DNA of 34,453 nt from Candidatus Bathyarchaeota archaeon BA1. GTDB lineage: Archaea > Thermoproteota > Bathyarchaeia > Bathyarchaeales > Bathyarchaeaceae. The stretch lies in the NCBI GenBank assembly GCA_001399805.1, contig LIHJ01000058.1, positions 1 through 34,453 of the forward strand. The letters are read 5' to 3'. Shown here piece by piece: positions 1 through 7,478 of this stretch. Positions within the stretch are counted from its first letter, which is position 1. The number at the start of each line of letters is the position of its first letter. Both the position numbers and the translations under genes were made by a program. The notes under the pieces are model-generated. The model saw nothing but the letters and a program-made list of their open reading frames with translations, had not been told where the DNA came from and searched no databases.

Positions 1-1881
1 GATCGTGGTAGCGTAGACGCCGTCACCTATATGTTTAAGGGCGTATGCGGTTGGGATGCCTGTCACGAACACTTCCGCCTTGGCATCGGTTATGGGGATG
101 TTCTTCGGATCTACGAGCTTAACCTTGAGTGATGTGCTTTCACCTTCAGTCACTTTGGGCGCAGGGTATCCTAAGAGTTGGACGGTCATTGGCTTAAGGA
201 CGGCTAACGCCTTGAGGTATATGCTCATCCAAGACCACTGGTTGTCCACCGAATCCTGAACTGGCTTCACCCACCCAGCGAACTTATCGGTTCTGTATAC
301 ACTGAGGGCGTCAAGATGATACACAACGATGAGTGGTAGCTCCTCCGCTAAGATCTCTTGCATCCTGCGAATTAACGGAGCTCGCTTCTCCGGGTCCACA
401 ATCTTTCTTTGCTCCTCGGCTAGACGGTCAAATTCAGGGTGTCGGAAGCCATAGTAGTTGGGGTTGGGTATCTTACTCGAGTGGAGCCGGAAATGTAGGA
501 CATCAGGGTCTCCGATGCCCATCCCTGAGCCCAAGAGAAACGAGTCGATCTTGTGGGGTGAGTCCATGGGGGCAATGATCTTTGACCATAATGTTTTCCA
601 CTCCAAGTATACGACAGTTGCTTTTACACCGATCTCCTTAAACCAATCCCGCATCATCTCAGCCAATCGGACTCTATCCGGATCGTAAACAGGGGGTCCT
701 ATATCGAATATGATAGGTTTTCTCTTTCCATCGGCGGGGTCCACACCCTCTCTTATCCCGTCGCCGTCTGTGTCAACCCAACCCAGCTTATCCAAAATTT
801 CAGCAGCTTTCTTCAGGTCGAATTTGTATCCGTCTACTCCACACTTGGGGTCTGGGTTAAGCCATATTGGCCACATACCCGTGGATGGATAGACTCCAAA
901 ACGCCCAGGTCTTCCATAGCCAAGTAGTACCTTATCCACTACTTCGTATTTGTTTATAGCGTGCGCCATAGCTTGCCTAAACTCTTTCACGTTAAAGGGA
1001 AACTTCCAGGTATTATAGCCCCAGTGATAGATAGTTCCTCCTTTATATATGTGAATCCCCAAATTTTCGTCAACTACTAGGCTTGGAACAGCTGTCACAG
1101 GTACTTTCCACGACGCAACATCCACTTTGCCGGCTTTTAAGGCCAGAAGCATGGCGTCGGGGCTGGTTATTATGGGCATCAACAGCTCATCGATGTATGG
1201 CCTGCCTTTGAAGAAACCCTTAAAAGTCTTATACTTCACATGGGACGCAACCACGTACTCCTCAATCTGGAAAGGCCCATTTCCAACCTTAAGCACCTCT
1301 ATGGGAGGAACATACTTCATGGGATCAAAGCCTGGCGCTGTGACTATGGGCTCCCATATATGTTTTGGCACGATTGGATACGTTAACACATCCGTAACGA
1401 ATGGAGCATAGACATAGTTCAAGATCATCTTGATTTTATGCGTACCTAAGACTTCGGTTCTGTTAACGGTAGTCCAAATGTCTGACCATCTCAGATACTT
1501 TGTGCGAATGACGTGCTCATAGGTGAAATGGACATCATGCGCCGTAAAGGGTTTGCCATCGTGCCATGTGGCGTTTTTCACCAAATGAACCGTCCAAATT
1601 AAACCGTCTGGCGTGCATTCCCATCTTTCTGCCAGCCATGGAACTGGAAGGTTCTCTGGATCGATCATCACCAAGGGATCGTATATGGGATCGAGAAAGA
1701 CAAAGCTCCATGTAGAAGCTCTATGAAATATATTGAGCTCCGGTGGATCTGAAGGCAATGGATTCGCCAAGGTCCCACCATAAGGTTTAAGAATCTCTTG
1801 CGCACCAGATGATGCGACGCCTAAAGAGCTCATCATCAAAACAAAAGCCAGCAGAGATAAGGGTACGAGTCCCCTTTTCAT
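1..1881 (-). CDS. ABC transporter solute-binding protein, family 5 (peptide/nickel type), 3' end missing
   Basis: The frame is open for 627 codons from the ATG at 1881 to the window edge, so the stop lies outside. The N-terminus is a signal peptide (MKRG, then a hydrophobic run ending near VASSGAQ), so the protein is exported and probably membrane-tethered. It is followed by the family 5 solute-binding fold: early WTVHLVKNATWHDGKPFTAH matches the conserved W-H-D-G-x-P-F-T-A-x-D-V motif, and the region around 540-700 (KEIGVKATVVYLEWKTLW) matches the late lobe. The last ~60 residues before the edge (DAKAEVFVTGIPTAYALKHI) look like an Ig-like beta domain rather than the binding fold. GGTGA lies seven bases upstream of the start. 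The substrate (oligopeptide, sugar or nickel) cannot be told, and no permease or ATPase gene of this system lies in the window. Confidence 0.9.
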   Translation of the reverse strand, partial: MKRGLVPLSLLAFVLMMSSLGVASSGAQEILKPYGGTLANPLPSDPPELNIFHRASTWSFVFLDPIYDPLVMIDPENLPVPWLAERWECTPDGLIWTVHLVKNATWHDGKPFTAHDVHFTYEHVIRTKYLRWSDIWTTVNRTEVLGTHKIKMILNYVYAPFVTDVLTYPIVPKHIWEPIVTAPGFDPMKYVPPIEVLKVGNGPFQIEEYVVASHVKYKTFKGFFKGRPYIDELLMPIITSPDAMLLALKAGKVDVASWKVPVTAVPSLVVDENLGIHIYKGGTIYHWGYNTWKFPFNVKEFRQAMAHAINKYEVVDKVLLGYGRPGRFGVYPSTGMWPIWLNPDPKCGVDGYKFDLKKAAEILDKLGWVDTDGDGIREGVDPADGKRKPIIFDIGPPVYDPDRVRLAEMMRDWFKEIGVKATVVYLEWKTLWSKIIAPMDSPHKIDSFLLGSGMGIGDPDVLHFRLHSSKIPNPNYYGFRHPEFDRLAEEQRKIVDPEKRAPLIRRMQEILAEELPLIVVYHLDALSVYRTDKFAGWVKPVQDSVDNQWSWMSIYLKALAVLKPMTVQLLGYPAPKVTEGESTSLKVKLVDPKNIPITDAKAEVFVTGIPTAYALKHIGDGVYATTI

Positions 1882-1887
1882 CCTTAT

Positions 1888-1951
1888 TTTCACCTTTTCC
1901 TTTTGATTTACTAATTTTCATTCTTAAAAAGGTTTTAGGGGGCTATAAGAT
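1888..1951 (-). promoter_or_regulatory. Probable promoter and ribosome binding site of the solute-binding protein gene
   Basis: On the minus strand CATCTTATAG (1942-1951) and TTTTTAAG (about 1920-1928) are TATA-like. GGTGA at 1888-1892 is a good Shine-Dalgarno match for the ATG at 1881. Which TATA is used cannot be decided by eye. Confidence 0.35.
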
Positions 1952-2048
1952 GCGCTTTAAATCATTTGATAGAATTTCTATAGCTGAAGATTCATTCCAT
2001 AACCCATAATACATGTTTAGATCGGTTGTCCATAAGTAATGCTAAGGA

Positions 2049-2423
2049 TTATTCGCTTCCCCATATCAATATACCAACTAGATTTGATATGAGTGAATGG
2101 AACCCGATAACAAATATATTCCCGAACACTTTCAACATAACTTTGAAGGAGAAAATGTCAGCATAACCCTCGTCCGTGAAAACACCAGCAAAGACAGGCA
2201 ATAGAAGGGTAACTGACATAAGCATCAATACAAGCAAAACAAATAATATAGTAGCCAGCAGGCTTCTCTTTGCATCTCGTATTAATCTGCTCACCCCGAT
2301 TCCGACAATGATAGGTAAAAAGATTAGAGGAATATATTCCGGAATCCCATATAACATGGCGGCTAGATAGACCGTATTCAATGTTATGGCACTTGAAACT
2401 ATTAGAGAGGCTGCATTAACCAT
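2049..2423 (-). CDS. Small integral membrane protein, unknown function
   Basis: The 124-residue product is almost entirely hydrophobic, with about four membrane spans: residues 5-24, 28-46, 56-80 and 100-120. A short charged loop with SRLIRDAKRS lies between spans two and three. GGGGAGATC lies just upstream of the ATG. It is divergently transcribed from the anchored LEA14-like gene at 2513, with a shared A/T-rich promoter region. I do not recognise a family. The composition is typical of small archaeal membrane proteins, and no catalytic motif is visible. Confidence 0.6.
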   Translation of the reverse strand: MVNAASLIVSSAITLNTVYLAAMLYGIPEYIPLIFLPIIVGIGVSRLIRDAKRSLLATILFVLLVLMLMSVTLLLPVFAGVFTDEGYADIFSFKVMLKVFGNIFVIGFHSLISNLVGILIWGSE

Positions 2424-2483
2424 ACTTCTGATCTCCCCAGTATCACTTTAATCCTCATGAACAGATATGTGTTAACTGAAGAG

Positions 2484-2492
2484 CATATAAAG
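2484..2492. promoter_or_regulatory. TATA box that could serve both divergent genes
   Basis: CATATAAAG on the plus strand is centred about 26 bases before the ATG at 2513, which predicts a leaderless transcript. Its complement, CTTTATATG, is a good TATA box for the minus-strand gene starting at 2423, giving a leader of about 40 bases. Confidence 0.5.
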
Positions 2493-2512
2493 GAAAATGA
2501 ACTATCTTCTTC

Positions 2513-2998
2513 ATGATGATGAAATCAAGACTTAGAATCACACAGATTCTAATATTAATTGCTGTAGTAACAAGCATATTAAATATCTACATGGCGTTAC
2601 AATATCTTGAAGCATATGAAAGGGTCATTAGAACTCAGATAGTCGCGACCTTACAGGAAGTTGATCTAAAGCCTGAAGAGGTCAGGATAACCCTTGTGAT
2701 CAACATCAGAAACCCCGTCAGCTCGCCATTTACAATTTACAGAGTTGAATACGATCTTCACCTCAACGGAAAATATATGACCCATGACTCCATAACCAAG
2801 GCTTTAGAGATCACTCCAAACAGAGATGTTATGCTGGAAAGAACCGTGATGATTCCGCCGGAACGTATGTTTACCATATCGGAGGCCATTGCTTCCGGGG
2901 AGTGGAGATGGAAGGTCTCAGGGGCAGCTCATACAACAACCTTTTTCGGCGAGACCATAATTAGGTTCGCTTCCACTATGGTGCTCGAACCTTCCTAA
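2513..2998 (+). CDS. Membrane-anchored LEA14-like (WHy domain) protein
   Basis: The 161-residue product has one N-terminal membrane anchor (about residues 8-30, ITQILILIAVVTSILNIYMA). A single all-beta domain follows, resembling the LEA14/WHy fold: VRITLVINIRNPVSSPFTIY is the typical strand carrying the N-x-R-N-P-x-S-x-P-F motif, followed by VEYDLHLNGKYM. In archaea such proteins are usually small, anchored outside the membrane, and linked only loosely to stress tolerance. Three ATG codons stand in a row (2513, 2516, 2519); the TATA position favours a leaderless start at the first. There is no operon partner in the same direction. The family call is from motif recognition, and the role is unknown. 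Confidence 0.6.
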   Translation: MMMKSRLRITQILILIAVVTSILNIYMALQYLEAYERVIRTQIVATLQEVDLKPEEVRITLVINIRNPVSSPFTIYRVEYDLHLNGKYMTHDSITKALEITPNRDVMLERTVMIPPERMFTISEAIASGEWRWKVSGAAHTTTFFGETIIRFASTMVLEPS

Positions 2999-3071
2999 AT
3001 AAGGAAACATTATCGTTTTTGATAATTGTTCCTGCGAAGGAAGTTTTCGTGGTCGATCAAAGAATCGCGGT

Positions 3072-3461
3072 TTACACATATTTCTGCTTTATCTTGTCTA
3101 TTAGTAGGTCTAAGATATGTTGGCATCTCTCTTTATCCGCATGTCCAGCGCGAGAGTCCTCGAGGTCAAACTCGCCTAAGTAGGGCTTTACAGCCATATT
3201 AACCGAAACGGCTTTCCCGTTTTCCAAAATGACAGCTTCGATCCCAATGCGATTCCGCAGAAGAAGACCACCACCGAATAGGCCCGTTAACATCAAAGTT
3301 GCCAGGGACGCCCTCATCCTATTCACCGCAACAAAATGGAATCTGCCCTCTAAGCCCTCCTCTTTTATTATGATGCATCTCAGCGACGTGAGAAGGAGCT
3401 TGAAGAAATTGGCAACATCAACGCATTTAACATCATGTAGTTGGATGGTTTTAGATGCCAT
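3072..3461 (-). CDS. Hypothetical protein
   Basis: A 129-residue open frame with balanced composition, starting at an ATG. The N-terminal half is mixed alpha/beta (HDVKCVDVANFFKLLLTSLR). The middle has a small hydrophobic patch (ATLMLTGLFGGGLLL) too short to be a sure membrane span. The C-terminus is charged and helical (ERCQHILDLLIDKIKQKYV). The segment MRASLATLMLTGLFGG may be a buried helix. I do not recognise a family. It stands alone, converging with the gene at 2513. It is probably a real gene because no competing frame is better. Confidence 0.5.
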   Translation of the reverse strand: MASKTIQLHDVKCVDVANFFKLLLTSLRCIIIKEEGLEGRFHFVAVNRMRASLATLMLTGLFGGGLLLRNRIGIEAVILENGKAVSVNMAVKPYLGEFDLEDSRAGHADKERCQHILDLLIDKIKQKYV

Positions 3462-3678
3462 TTCAATCCAAATATTTATTTTCCTTACGGGATTTAAGGG
3501 TTAGGCAAAATTTCAGCGTCTCCCATTTTAGATGAAGACAAAAACAGAACATCGGCTACTTATATCTCTCGCGTCTCTTCTTTCTCTTCCGCTTCTCCCG
3601 CCTCTGCCTCTTCTTCTTCCATTTTTGTCGGATTTCAGCCCACCTCTTTTGGTAAATGTTCGTTTAGCACCCATTGGG

Positions 3679-4107
3679 TTAGAGTCGTTCTGGGTATTTT
3701 AATTGCTTTGAAATTCCTAAATAAGTTTGGCCGAGTCCCTCCGCCCTGATCTCAACGGGGCTCCGGCTTTTAAACCAGCCTTTTCTCGAAGTCTCTTGGG
3801 AGGGAAGAATCTCGCCCTTAGAACCGACTGTCCTTTTCTCAACAAGAGCTTTCCCGCTTTCTTTCGTGGACGCGTAAGGCATATGAATTACCTCATCAAA
3901 AAACTTACGAAGCTTTTTAAGTTTTTTCATAGAGCAATGCCCGCACTCGATGGCTATCTTTGGTCCGCCTCTTTTCCACCCTGTTACATCTATTCGACCA
4001 TCCATAAACCAGAACTCTTCGTGGATTTCATCATCTCTGAAACCCTTCTGTCTCAATAGTTGCTTCGCCTTTTTAACCAATTCCAAATGAGCCTCGCTTT
4101 CATTCAA
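3679..4107 (-). CDS. PD-(D/E)XK-like nuclease with C-terminal helix-turn-helix, probably frameshifted
   Basis: The 142-residue reading begins with a helix and then DGRIDVTGWKRGGPKIAIEC (about residues 36-55). The spacing of Asp and Glu-Cys in paired strands resembles restriction-like (PD-(D/E)XK) nuclease cores. The in-frame C-terminus is YLGISKQLKYPERL. If one A is restored in the A-run near 3717, the protein instead continues ISKAIKIPRTTLTQWVL and on to a TGA at 3635. That is a clear helix-turn-helix. So the open frame is probably a frameshifted version of a nuclease plus DNA-binding protein. A third frame beyond it, down to 3556, encodes a very basic tail. No partner methylase is nearby. 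The function is inferred, not shown. Confidence 0.5.
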   Translation of the reverse strand: MNESEAHLELVKKAKQLLRQKGFRDDEIHEEFWFMDGRIDVTGWKRGGPKIAIECGHCSMKKLKKLRKFFDEVIHMPYASTKESGKALVEKRTVGSKGEILPSQETSRKGWFKSRSPVEIRAEGLGQTYLGISKQLKYPERL

Positions 4108-4116
4108 TCCTCATGA

Positions 4117-4344
4117 CCTCGAATTTACTTTGTTCGGTCTCCAATTTTTACCTTTGGTAAGGACATTGAATCTAAATTCTACATGAAAGACCAACTCACC
4201 TTCTCTGACAGTTTTTACGCCGCAGCAGCGTTAGCTCTAGAACTAACCTTGGTAAGCTCAGATGCAACATTCAAATATATTCCAAGGCTAAAATACATGC
4301 CCATAAACGAATATGTTTCCAGCATCCTAGGCGAGAGCGTTTGA
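4117..4344 (+). pseudogene. C-terminal remnant of a PIN-domain (VapC-like) toxin
   Basis: An open stretch with one ATG at 4183 encodes LTFSDSFYAAAALALELTLV, then SSDATFKYIPRLKYMPINEY. This matches the last third of PIN-domain ribonucleases: the helix carrying the fourth-motif Asp, followed by the short strand with a second acidic residue. The first two thirds, including the N-terminal Asp and the central Glu, are missing. No VapB gene sits in front of it. It is therefore read as a broken toxin gene. The match is by pattern only. Confidence 0.45.
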
Positions 4345-4458
4345 TTGCTACTTGTGCACGCCTACAACAAAGCGAAAACCACAGCAAGATGTTTATGCAC
4401 AATAATGAATCTCTATCTATATTTCAAAACGGAGAGCATTAGGCGTTAATCTTAACGT

Positions 4459-5052
4459 TTACTCGATGGTGGCGTGGAGCCGCCTTAACTCCTCCTCGGT
4501 TTTCCCGAGTCGATGCATGAGCTCCACGATCAGGCCGTCGAGGAAGATCATGCAGTTGTTTTCAAACATGGTCCCCAAGGGGCTTAGGGGCTCGCGCTCG
4601 CCGAGGAGCTGCCGAGTCAAGTATTCGTCCTCGTGAGCCGTTTTTGTTCTTCCTCCAATGACCATCGCATGGTCAGCCGTCCGCCCAAGCGGAGACTTGG
4701 GTCGCGATGTGATGGCTACAACCTTCGCTCCAATCTCCCTCGCTGCCTCACTTACAGCCAGAGCAAGCCTTGCGGTGCCTGAGCCCGAAATGGCGATGAC
4801 CAGATCGCCCTCTGTTGCGGCAGGGGTGATGGTCTCACCTAGAAAGTAAACATTGAATCCCAAATTCATGAGGCGCAGGGCAAAGGCTCGCCCCACAAAC
4901 CCGCTGCGACCCATACCGATCACAAAGATCTTCTTCTCCCTAGCGCCCAAAATCATCTGAACCAACCTCTCCACCTGATCAGGGTCTAGCTCACCAATCA
5001 CTTTTTCAGCGCTGGCTAACAGCTCCTCCGCCGCAGCCTTCAACCACTTCAT
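4459..5052 (-). CDS. hxlB: 6-phospho-3-hexuloisomerase (SIS domain)
   Basis: The enzyme interconverts hexulose 6-phosphate and fructose 6-phosphate. In many archaea it works with hexulose-phosphate synthase (or Fae) to make or break down ribulose 5-phosphate. The 197-residue product has the SIS sugar-phosphate motifs VIGMGRSG (residues 44-51) and ISGSGTA (88-94). It has the family's active-site segment GTMFEN (160-165) and the terminal LRRLHATIE, which corresponds to the usual RHANLE end. The frame is open further upstream, but the ATG at 5052 gives the normal length and has GAAGGTGGGG in front of it. No hexulose-phosphate synthase gene lies nearby. An inverted repeat lies just upstream. Confidence 0.9.
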   Translation of the reverse strand: MKWLKAAAEELLASAEKVIGELDPDQVERLVQMILGAREKKIFVIGMGRSGFVGRAFALRLMNLGFNVYFLGETITPAATEGDLVIAISGSGTARLALAVSEAAREIGAKVVAITSRPKSPLGRTADHAMVIGGRTKTAHEDEYLTRQLLGEREPLSPLGTMFENNCMIFLDGLIVELMHRLGKTEEELRRLHATIE

Positions 5053-5077
5053 GGTTCCCCACCTTCGAGAAGAGGCA

Positions 5078-5110
5078 ATACCACTCTGCAGATTAAAATC
5101 TTTGTGGTAT
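5078..5110. promoter_or_regulatory. Nested inverted repeat upstream of the hexuloisomerase gene
   Basis: ATACCAC (5078-5084) pairs with GTGGTAT (5104-5110). Inside it AGATT (5090-5094) pairs with AATCT (5097-5101). It could be an operator or a hairpin in the leader. Confidence 0.4.
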
Positions 5111-5329
5111 GATTTATGCTTATTAGAATGGGGATAAAATCGGAAGTGGCACACATCTCTTTTCTGGGCCTCGATGTGAAAACTTAAGATTGCGCATGAC
5201 TTCTGCAACGTTTTCTTTCCCCGCCAAACGAAAGGAGCTTGAAAAGGGCTCTGTTTGGGGCTCGTATTAAGAGGGAAGGGCAGTATGCGTGCATATAAGA
5301 AGGCTGAAAATAACGTAGCGTTTTTAACG

Positions 5330-6022
5330 TCATGTTTTATCAAGCCGAAGCTGTTGAGGAGGCCTTATGACTGGGCGGTAATGAGCATCCAAAATCTTAG
5401 CCATTTTCTCTGCCTTTATCCTCCCAATGCCATCCACAGTTGAAAGCTCAGCCGCGGAGGCTGAGAAAACCCTGCGGACAGTTCCAAATCGCCTCAGTGC
5501 ACCATCAGCAAGCTTAGGTCCGATGCCAGGGAGACCGGAAACCAGCAACAGTTGCGTTTTTTCCATGGTGGTTATTTTAGGCTTTTTCCGAATCAACGGG
5601 GCTTTTGGCCGAACAAAACCTCTATGCTTGGCTAGGGTGTAGAGGAAATCCGCGGTCTGTTGAGCATCAGCAGTGAAAAACACGTTTAAGCCGTACTCAA
5701 AGGCCAGCGTAATTAAGGCGCCCCATAAGGCTCGGGGCCTCGCCACCCCCTTCAGCAACTGGGGCATGTCCCCCTCCACAATTAAGAGCGGATGCTCATA
5801 AGCCTCACATAAGCGATACGCCTGATCAAACAATCGGCCTGAGTATAGGGATTTGATGAAGTCTCGCCCCTCCTTCCGCTCCACCGCATAATCTGGCGAG
5901 ATCAAATAATCACCCACATCCAGCACCCGACACTCAACCTGTAAACCGAACTCCTTCAATAGGTCAGAGACCCCAGATGGCCTCTCACGCTCATCCACAA
6001 CAACCCGAGGCTTTATCGACAT
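5330..6022 (-). CDS. Small XPF/ERCC4-type structure-specific nuclease
   Basis: About 230 residues, the length of the short archaeal XPF without a helicase domain. The nuclease domain has VVVDERERPSG (residues 7-17), GDYLIS (37-42) and VERKEGRDF (47-55), the metal-binding ERKxxxD motif. The C-terminal half has tandem helix-hairpin-helix elements: LLVSGLPGIGPKLADGALRR and TVDGIGRIKAEKMAKIL. The enzyme is expected to cut branched DNA at forks and flaps, usually with PCNA as partner. A terminal PIP-like box is suggested by QQLRLDKT but is weak. The ATG at 6022 is preferred over a GTG three codons earlier. Its 3' end overlaps open sequence upstream of the hexuloisomerase gene, with no functional link. 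Confidence 0.88.
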   Translation of the reverse strand: MSIKPRVVVDERERPSGVSDLLKEFGLQVECRVLDVGDYLISPDYAVERKEGRDFIKSLYSGRLFDQAYRLCEAYEHPLLIVEGDMPQLLKGVARPRALWGALITLAFEYGLNVFFTADAQQTADFLYTLAKHRGFVRPKAPLIRKKPKITTMEKTQLLLVSGLPGIGPKLADGALRRFGTVRRVFSASAAELSTVDGIGRIKAEKMAKILDAHYRPVIRPPQQLRLDKT

Positions 6023-6100
6023 AATTCCCACGCAACCATCAGAATTATTCGCGTGGGCACTTGGTTCTGTTAACTTTTCGGGACTTGAATCCCTACTGGG

Positions 6101-6117
6101 TTAACTTGGGAAGTTAA
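6101..6117. repeat. Short hairpin at the 3' end of the tnpB remnant
   Basis: TTAACTT, a GGG loop and AAGTTAA form a perfect 7-bp stem. It sits between the tnpB stop (6132) and the left terminal repeat. In IS605-type elements hairpins and the guide RNA map to this end, so it may be a relic of one. Confidence 0.4.
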
Positions 6118-6131
6118 GCTATCTGTAGCCA

Positions 6132-6681
6132 TCATTCTTCCCAGTTTGTGGGTGAACCATGCCCACCCATGTAGCGGCTTAACAGGTTTAAACAAGCCAC
6201 ATAATGCCTGTCGAGGCTTAGCCCACATCTGCATGAGAAGACACGTCCTCTTAGACCTTTTCTTTCTATCCATCGCATCTTGGACATGTCTTGCTTGTGT
6301 ATGCAGGTGGAATATAGGCTAGGGGAACATTATTCTAACCGGCCTTATTGCCTATCATGAATTGGGTTTTATGGAAGCAAGCCCTGTTTAGTCTTCCAAG
6401 CAAGCTCTTAGGCTTGATTCGGTGGAGTTGAATCTTTCCATTATACTTATTCTTTTTAGGCTTACGTCTGTTTATTCCTTTCTTAATGTTCTTTAGGTTT
6501 TCCAGAATTACCAAAGCCTTTTCCTTCTCGGCAAAATCTACAATTTGCTTAGTTACGTTGTGGAGATACCAACTAATCCTCCCGGCTCTATTTCTAAAAC
6601 GTTTCCCGTTGGTCTTTCTCCATAAAGCCCAACGATTAGGATATCTTCTTTCCAGCTCTTCTGTTATCTTGGCATAGGTGT
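6132..6681 (-). pseudogene. TnpB (RNA-guided nuclease of IS605/IS1341 type), C-terminal half, frameshifted
   Basis: Three frames together give a TnpB C-terminal half. The first is RYPNRWALWRK, then WYLHNVTKQIVDFAEKEKA and LVILENLKNIKKG, which carries the RuvC-II Glu in the family's LE-x-LK motif. The second is YTSKTCPRCDG, the first zinc-finger pair. The third is VFSCRCGLSLDRHYVACLNL, the second zinc-finger pair and the RuvC-III Asp in DRxxxAxxN. The N-terminal half, including the RuvC-I Asp, is absent. Stops at about 6340 and 6280 lie between the frames. TnpB nucleases cut DNA beside the transposon's guide; this copy cannot be active as read. Confidence 0.75.
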
Positions 6682-6838
6682 TCGTTTGGTTCGATTTCTA
6701 TCCTGATTCCTTGATTGCTTCCAATGTTTAATGAGCCTCCAGATGACATCCTCGTAACTTTCACCCATCCTCCCTAGGCTTTTCAACTCCTTCAACAAGC
6801 TTTGGAGATACTTGAATGGTGGTTCTTTTCTTCGCCAT
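6664..6838 (-). pseudogene. Ribbon-helix-helix (VapB-like) antitoxin gene with one frameshift
   Basis: From the ATG at 6838 the reading is MAKKRTTIQVSPKLVEG and meets a stop after 25 codons. Removing one G from the GG near 6790 joins it to ELKSLGRMGESYEDVIWRLI and a stop at 6664. The joined protein of about 57 residues has the layout of archaeal RHH antitoxins: a basic start, a TTIQVSPKLVEELK strand-helix and a GESYEDVIWRLI helix. A very good TATA box lies 30 bases upstream. No toxin gene follows; the tnpB remnant does. It may have been a cargo antitoxin of the element, or landed there after deletion. Confidence 0.6.
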
Positions 6839-6866
6839 ATCAGCCATAAGAAACATGGCAACACGC

Positions 6867-6874
6867 TATTTAAA
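6867..6874 (-). promoter_or_regulatory. TATA box of the antitoxin gene
   Basis: TTTAAATA on the minus strand is a consensus-quality archaeal TATA box. It sits 9 bases inside the right terminal repeat and about 32 bases before the ATG at 6838. Confidence 0.6.
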
Positions 6875-6906
6875 TCTTACCGAGTCCCGAAAAGTTAACA
6901 GGAACC

Positions 6907-7478
6907 AGGGCATTCAAAAGCGTTAATTGGCATTGTTGATACGTACGCTGAAGCAGGTTCAAATTAGTTAAAATTTAATGGATTTGAGTTTAAGATTTGC
7001 GATTAAAGGATTAAACGTTGGGCTGCAAGGAAGGAGCTGTGTGGAGGCGGATATTTTTCTATATATTGTTTAGACGCAATACAGCCCGTTACCCAGCACC
7101 TAATTCTCCCTTTTTCCTGATTTTCGTATTCTTCTCATTCTTCCTTGTTTGCCGTTTTCTCACCGAGTTGCTCTTAAAATTAAGGTTTTCAAGGAGTCAT
7201 TGAATCCCGAACCGTGAAGCGGTTTATGGATAATTGCTCACGGCGCATTGAAATTTTTTGAGGCACAAAAGAAAGCCTTTTTGTTTTCTTCGTTCTCCCT
7301 GGTGGCATGCTTGTGAAGATCGAAAAATTGTTGCCTCGTTCATAAAGTGTTCACGCTTGCCCGGTGACGACTTTGTCCTCAGCCCCTTTGTCTATGGCAG
7401 CAGCCACTATTTTATTCTTTCATTTAATCATCAAAGATATCGTGGTTCTTCATGGTCTAAAATGGTAACGCAGGTAGG
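6907..7478. other. Gap without a recognisable gene
   Basis: About 570 bases. Open frames of about 60-75 codons occur on the plus strand (7018-7203, 7258-7482) but show no family pattern and no ribosome binding site. A 5-bp hairpin, AACCG and CGGTT around a TGAAG loop, lies near 7210. A pyrimidine-rich stretch spans about 7105-7165. Nothing further can be supported. Confidence 0.5.

Larger units (their letters stand above)
6063..6906. mobile_element. Decayed TnpB-bearing element bounded by inverted repeats
   Basis: TGTTAACTTTTCGGGACT at 6068-6085 recurs as its exact complement at 6883-6900, an 18-bp perfect inverted repeat. The match extends outward with one gap (GGTTC on the left, GGTTCC on the complement of the right). 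Inside are the 3' half of a tnpB-like gene, broken by frameshifts, and a ribbon-helix-helix antitoxin gene, both on the minus strand. The element is only ~840 bp, too short for a whole tnpB, so an internal deletion is likely. No target duplication was found. Classical IS200/IS605 and IS1341 elements lack terminal inverted repeats, so the boundary repeat is unexpected. Confidence 0.6.

Noticed and set aside
5053..5343. A longer start for the hexuloisomerase, adding about 97 residues
   Set aside because: The added sequence has no similarity, crosses the promoter region and inverted repeat, and the normal family length is met from 5052.
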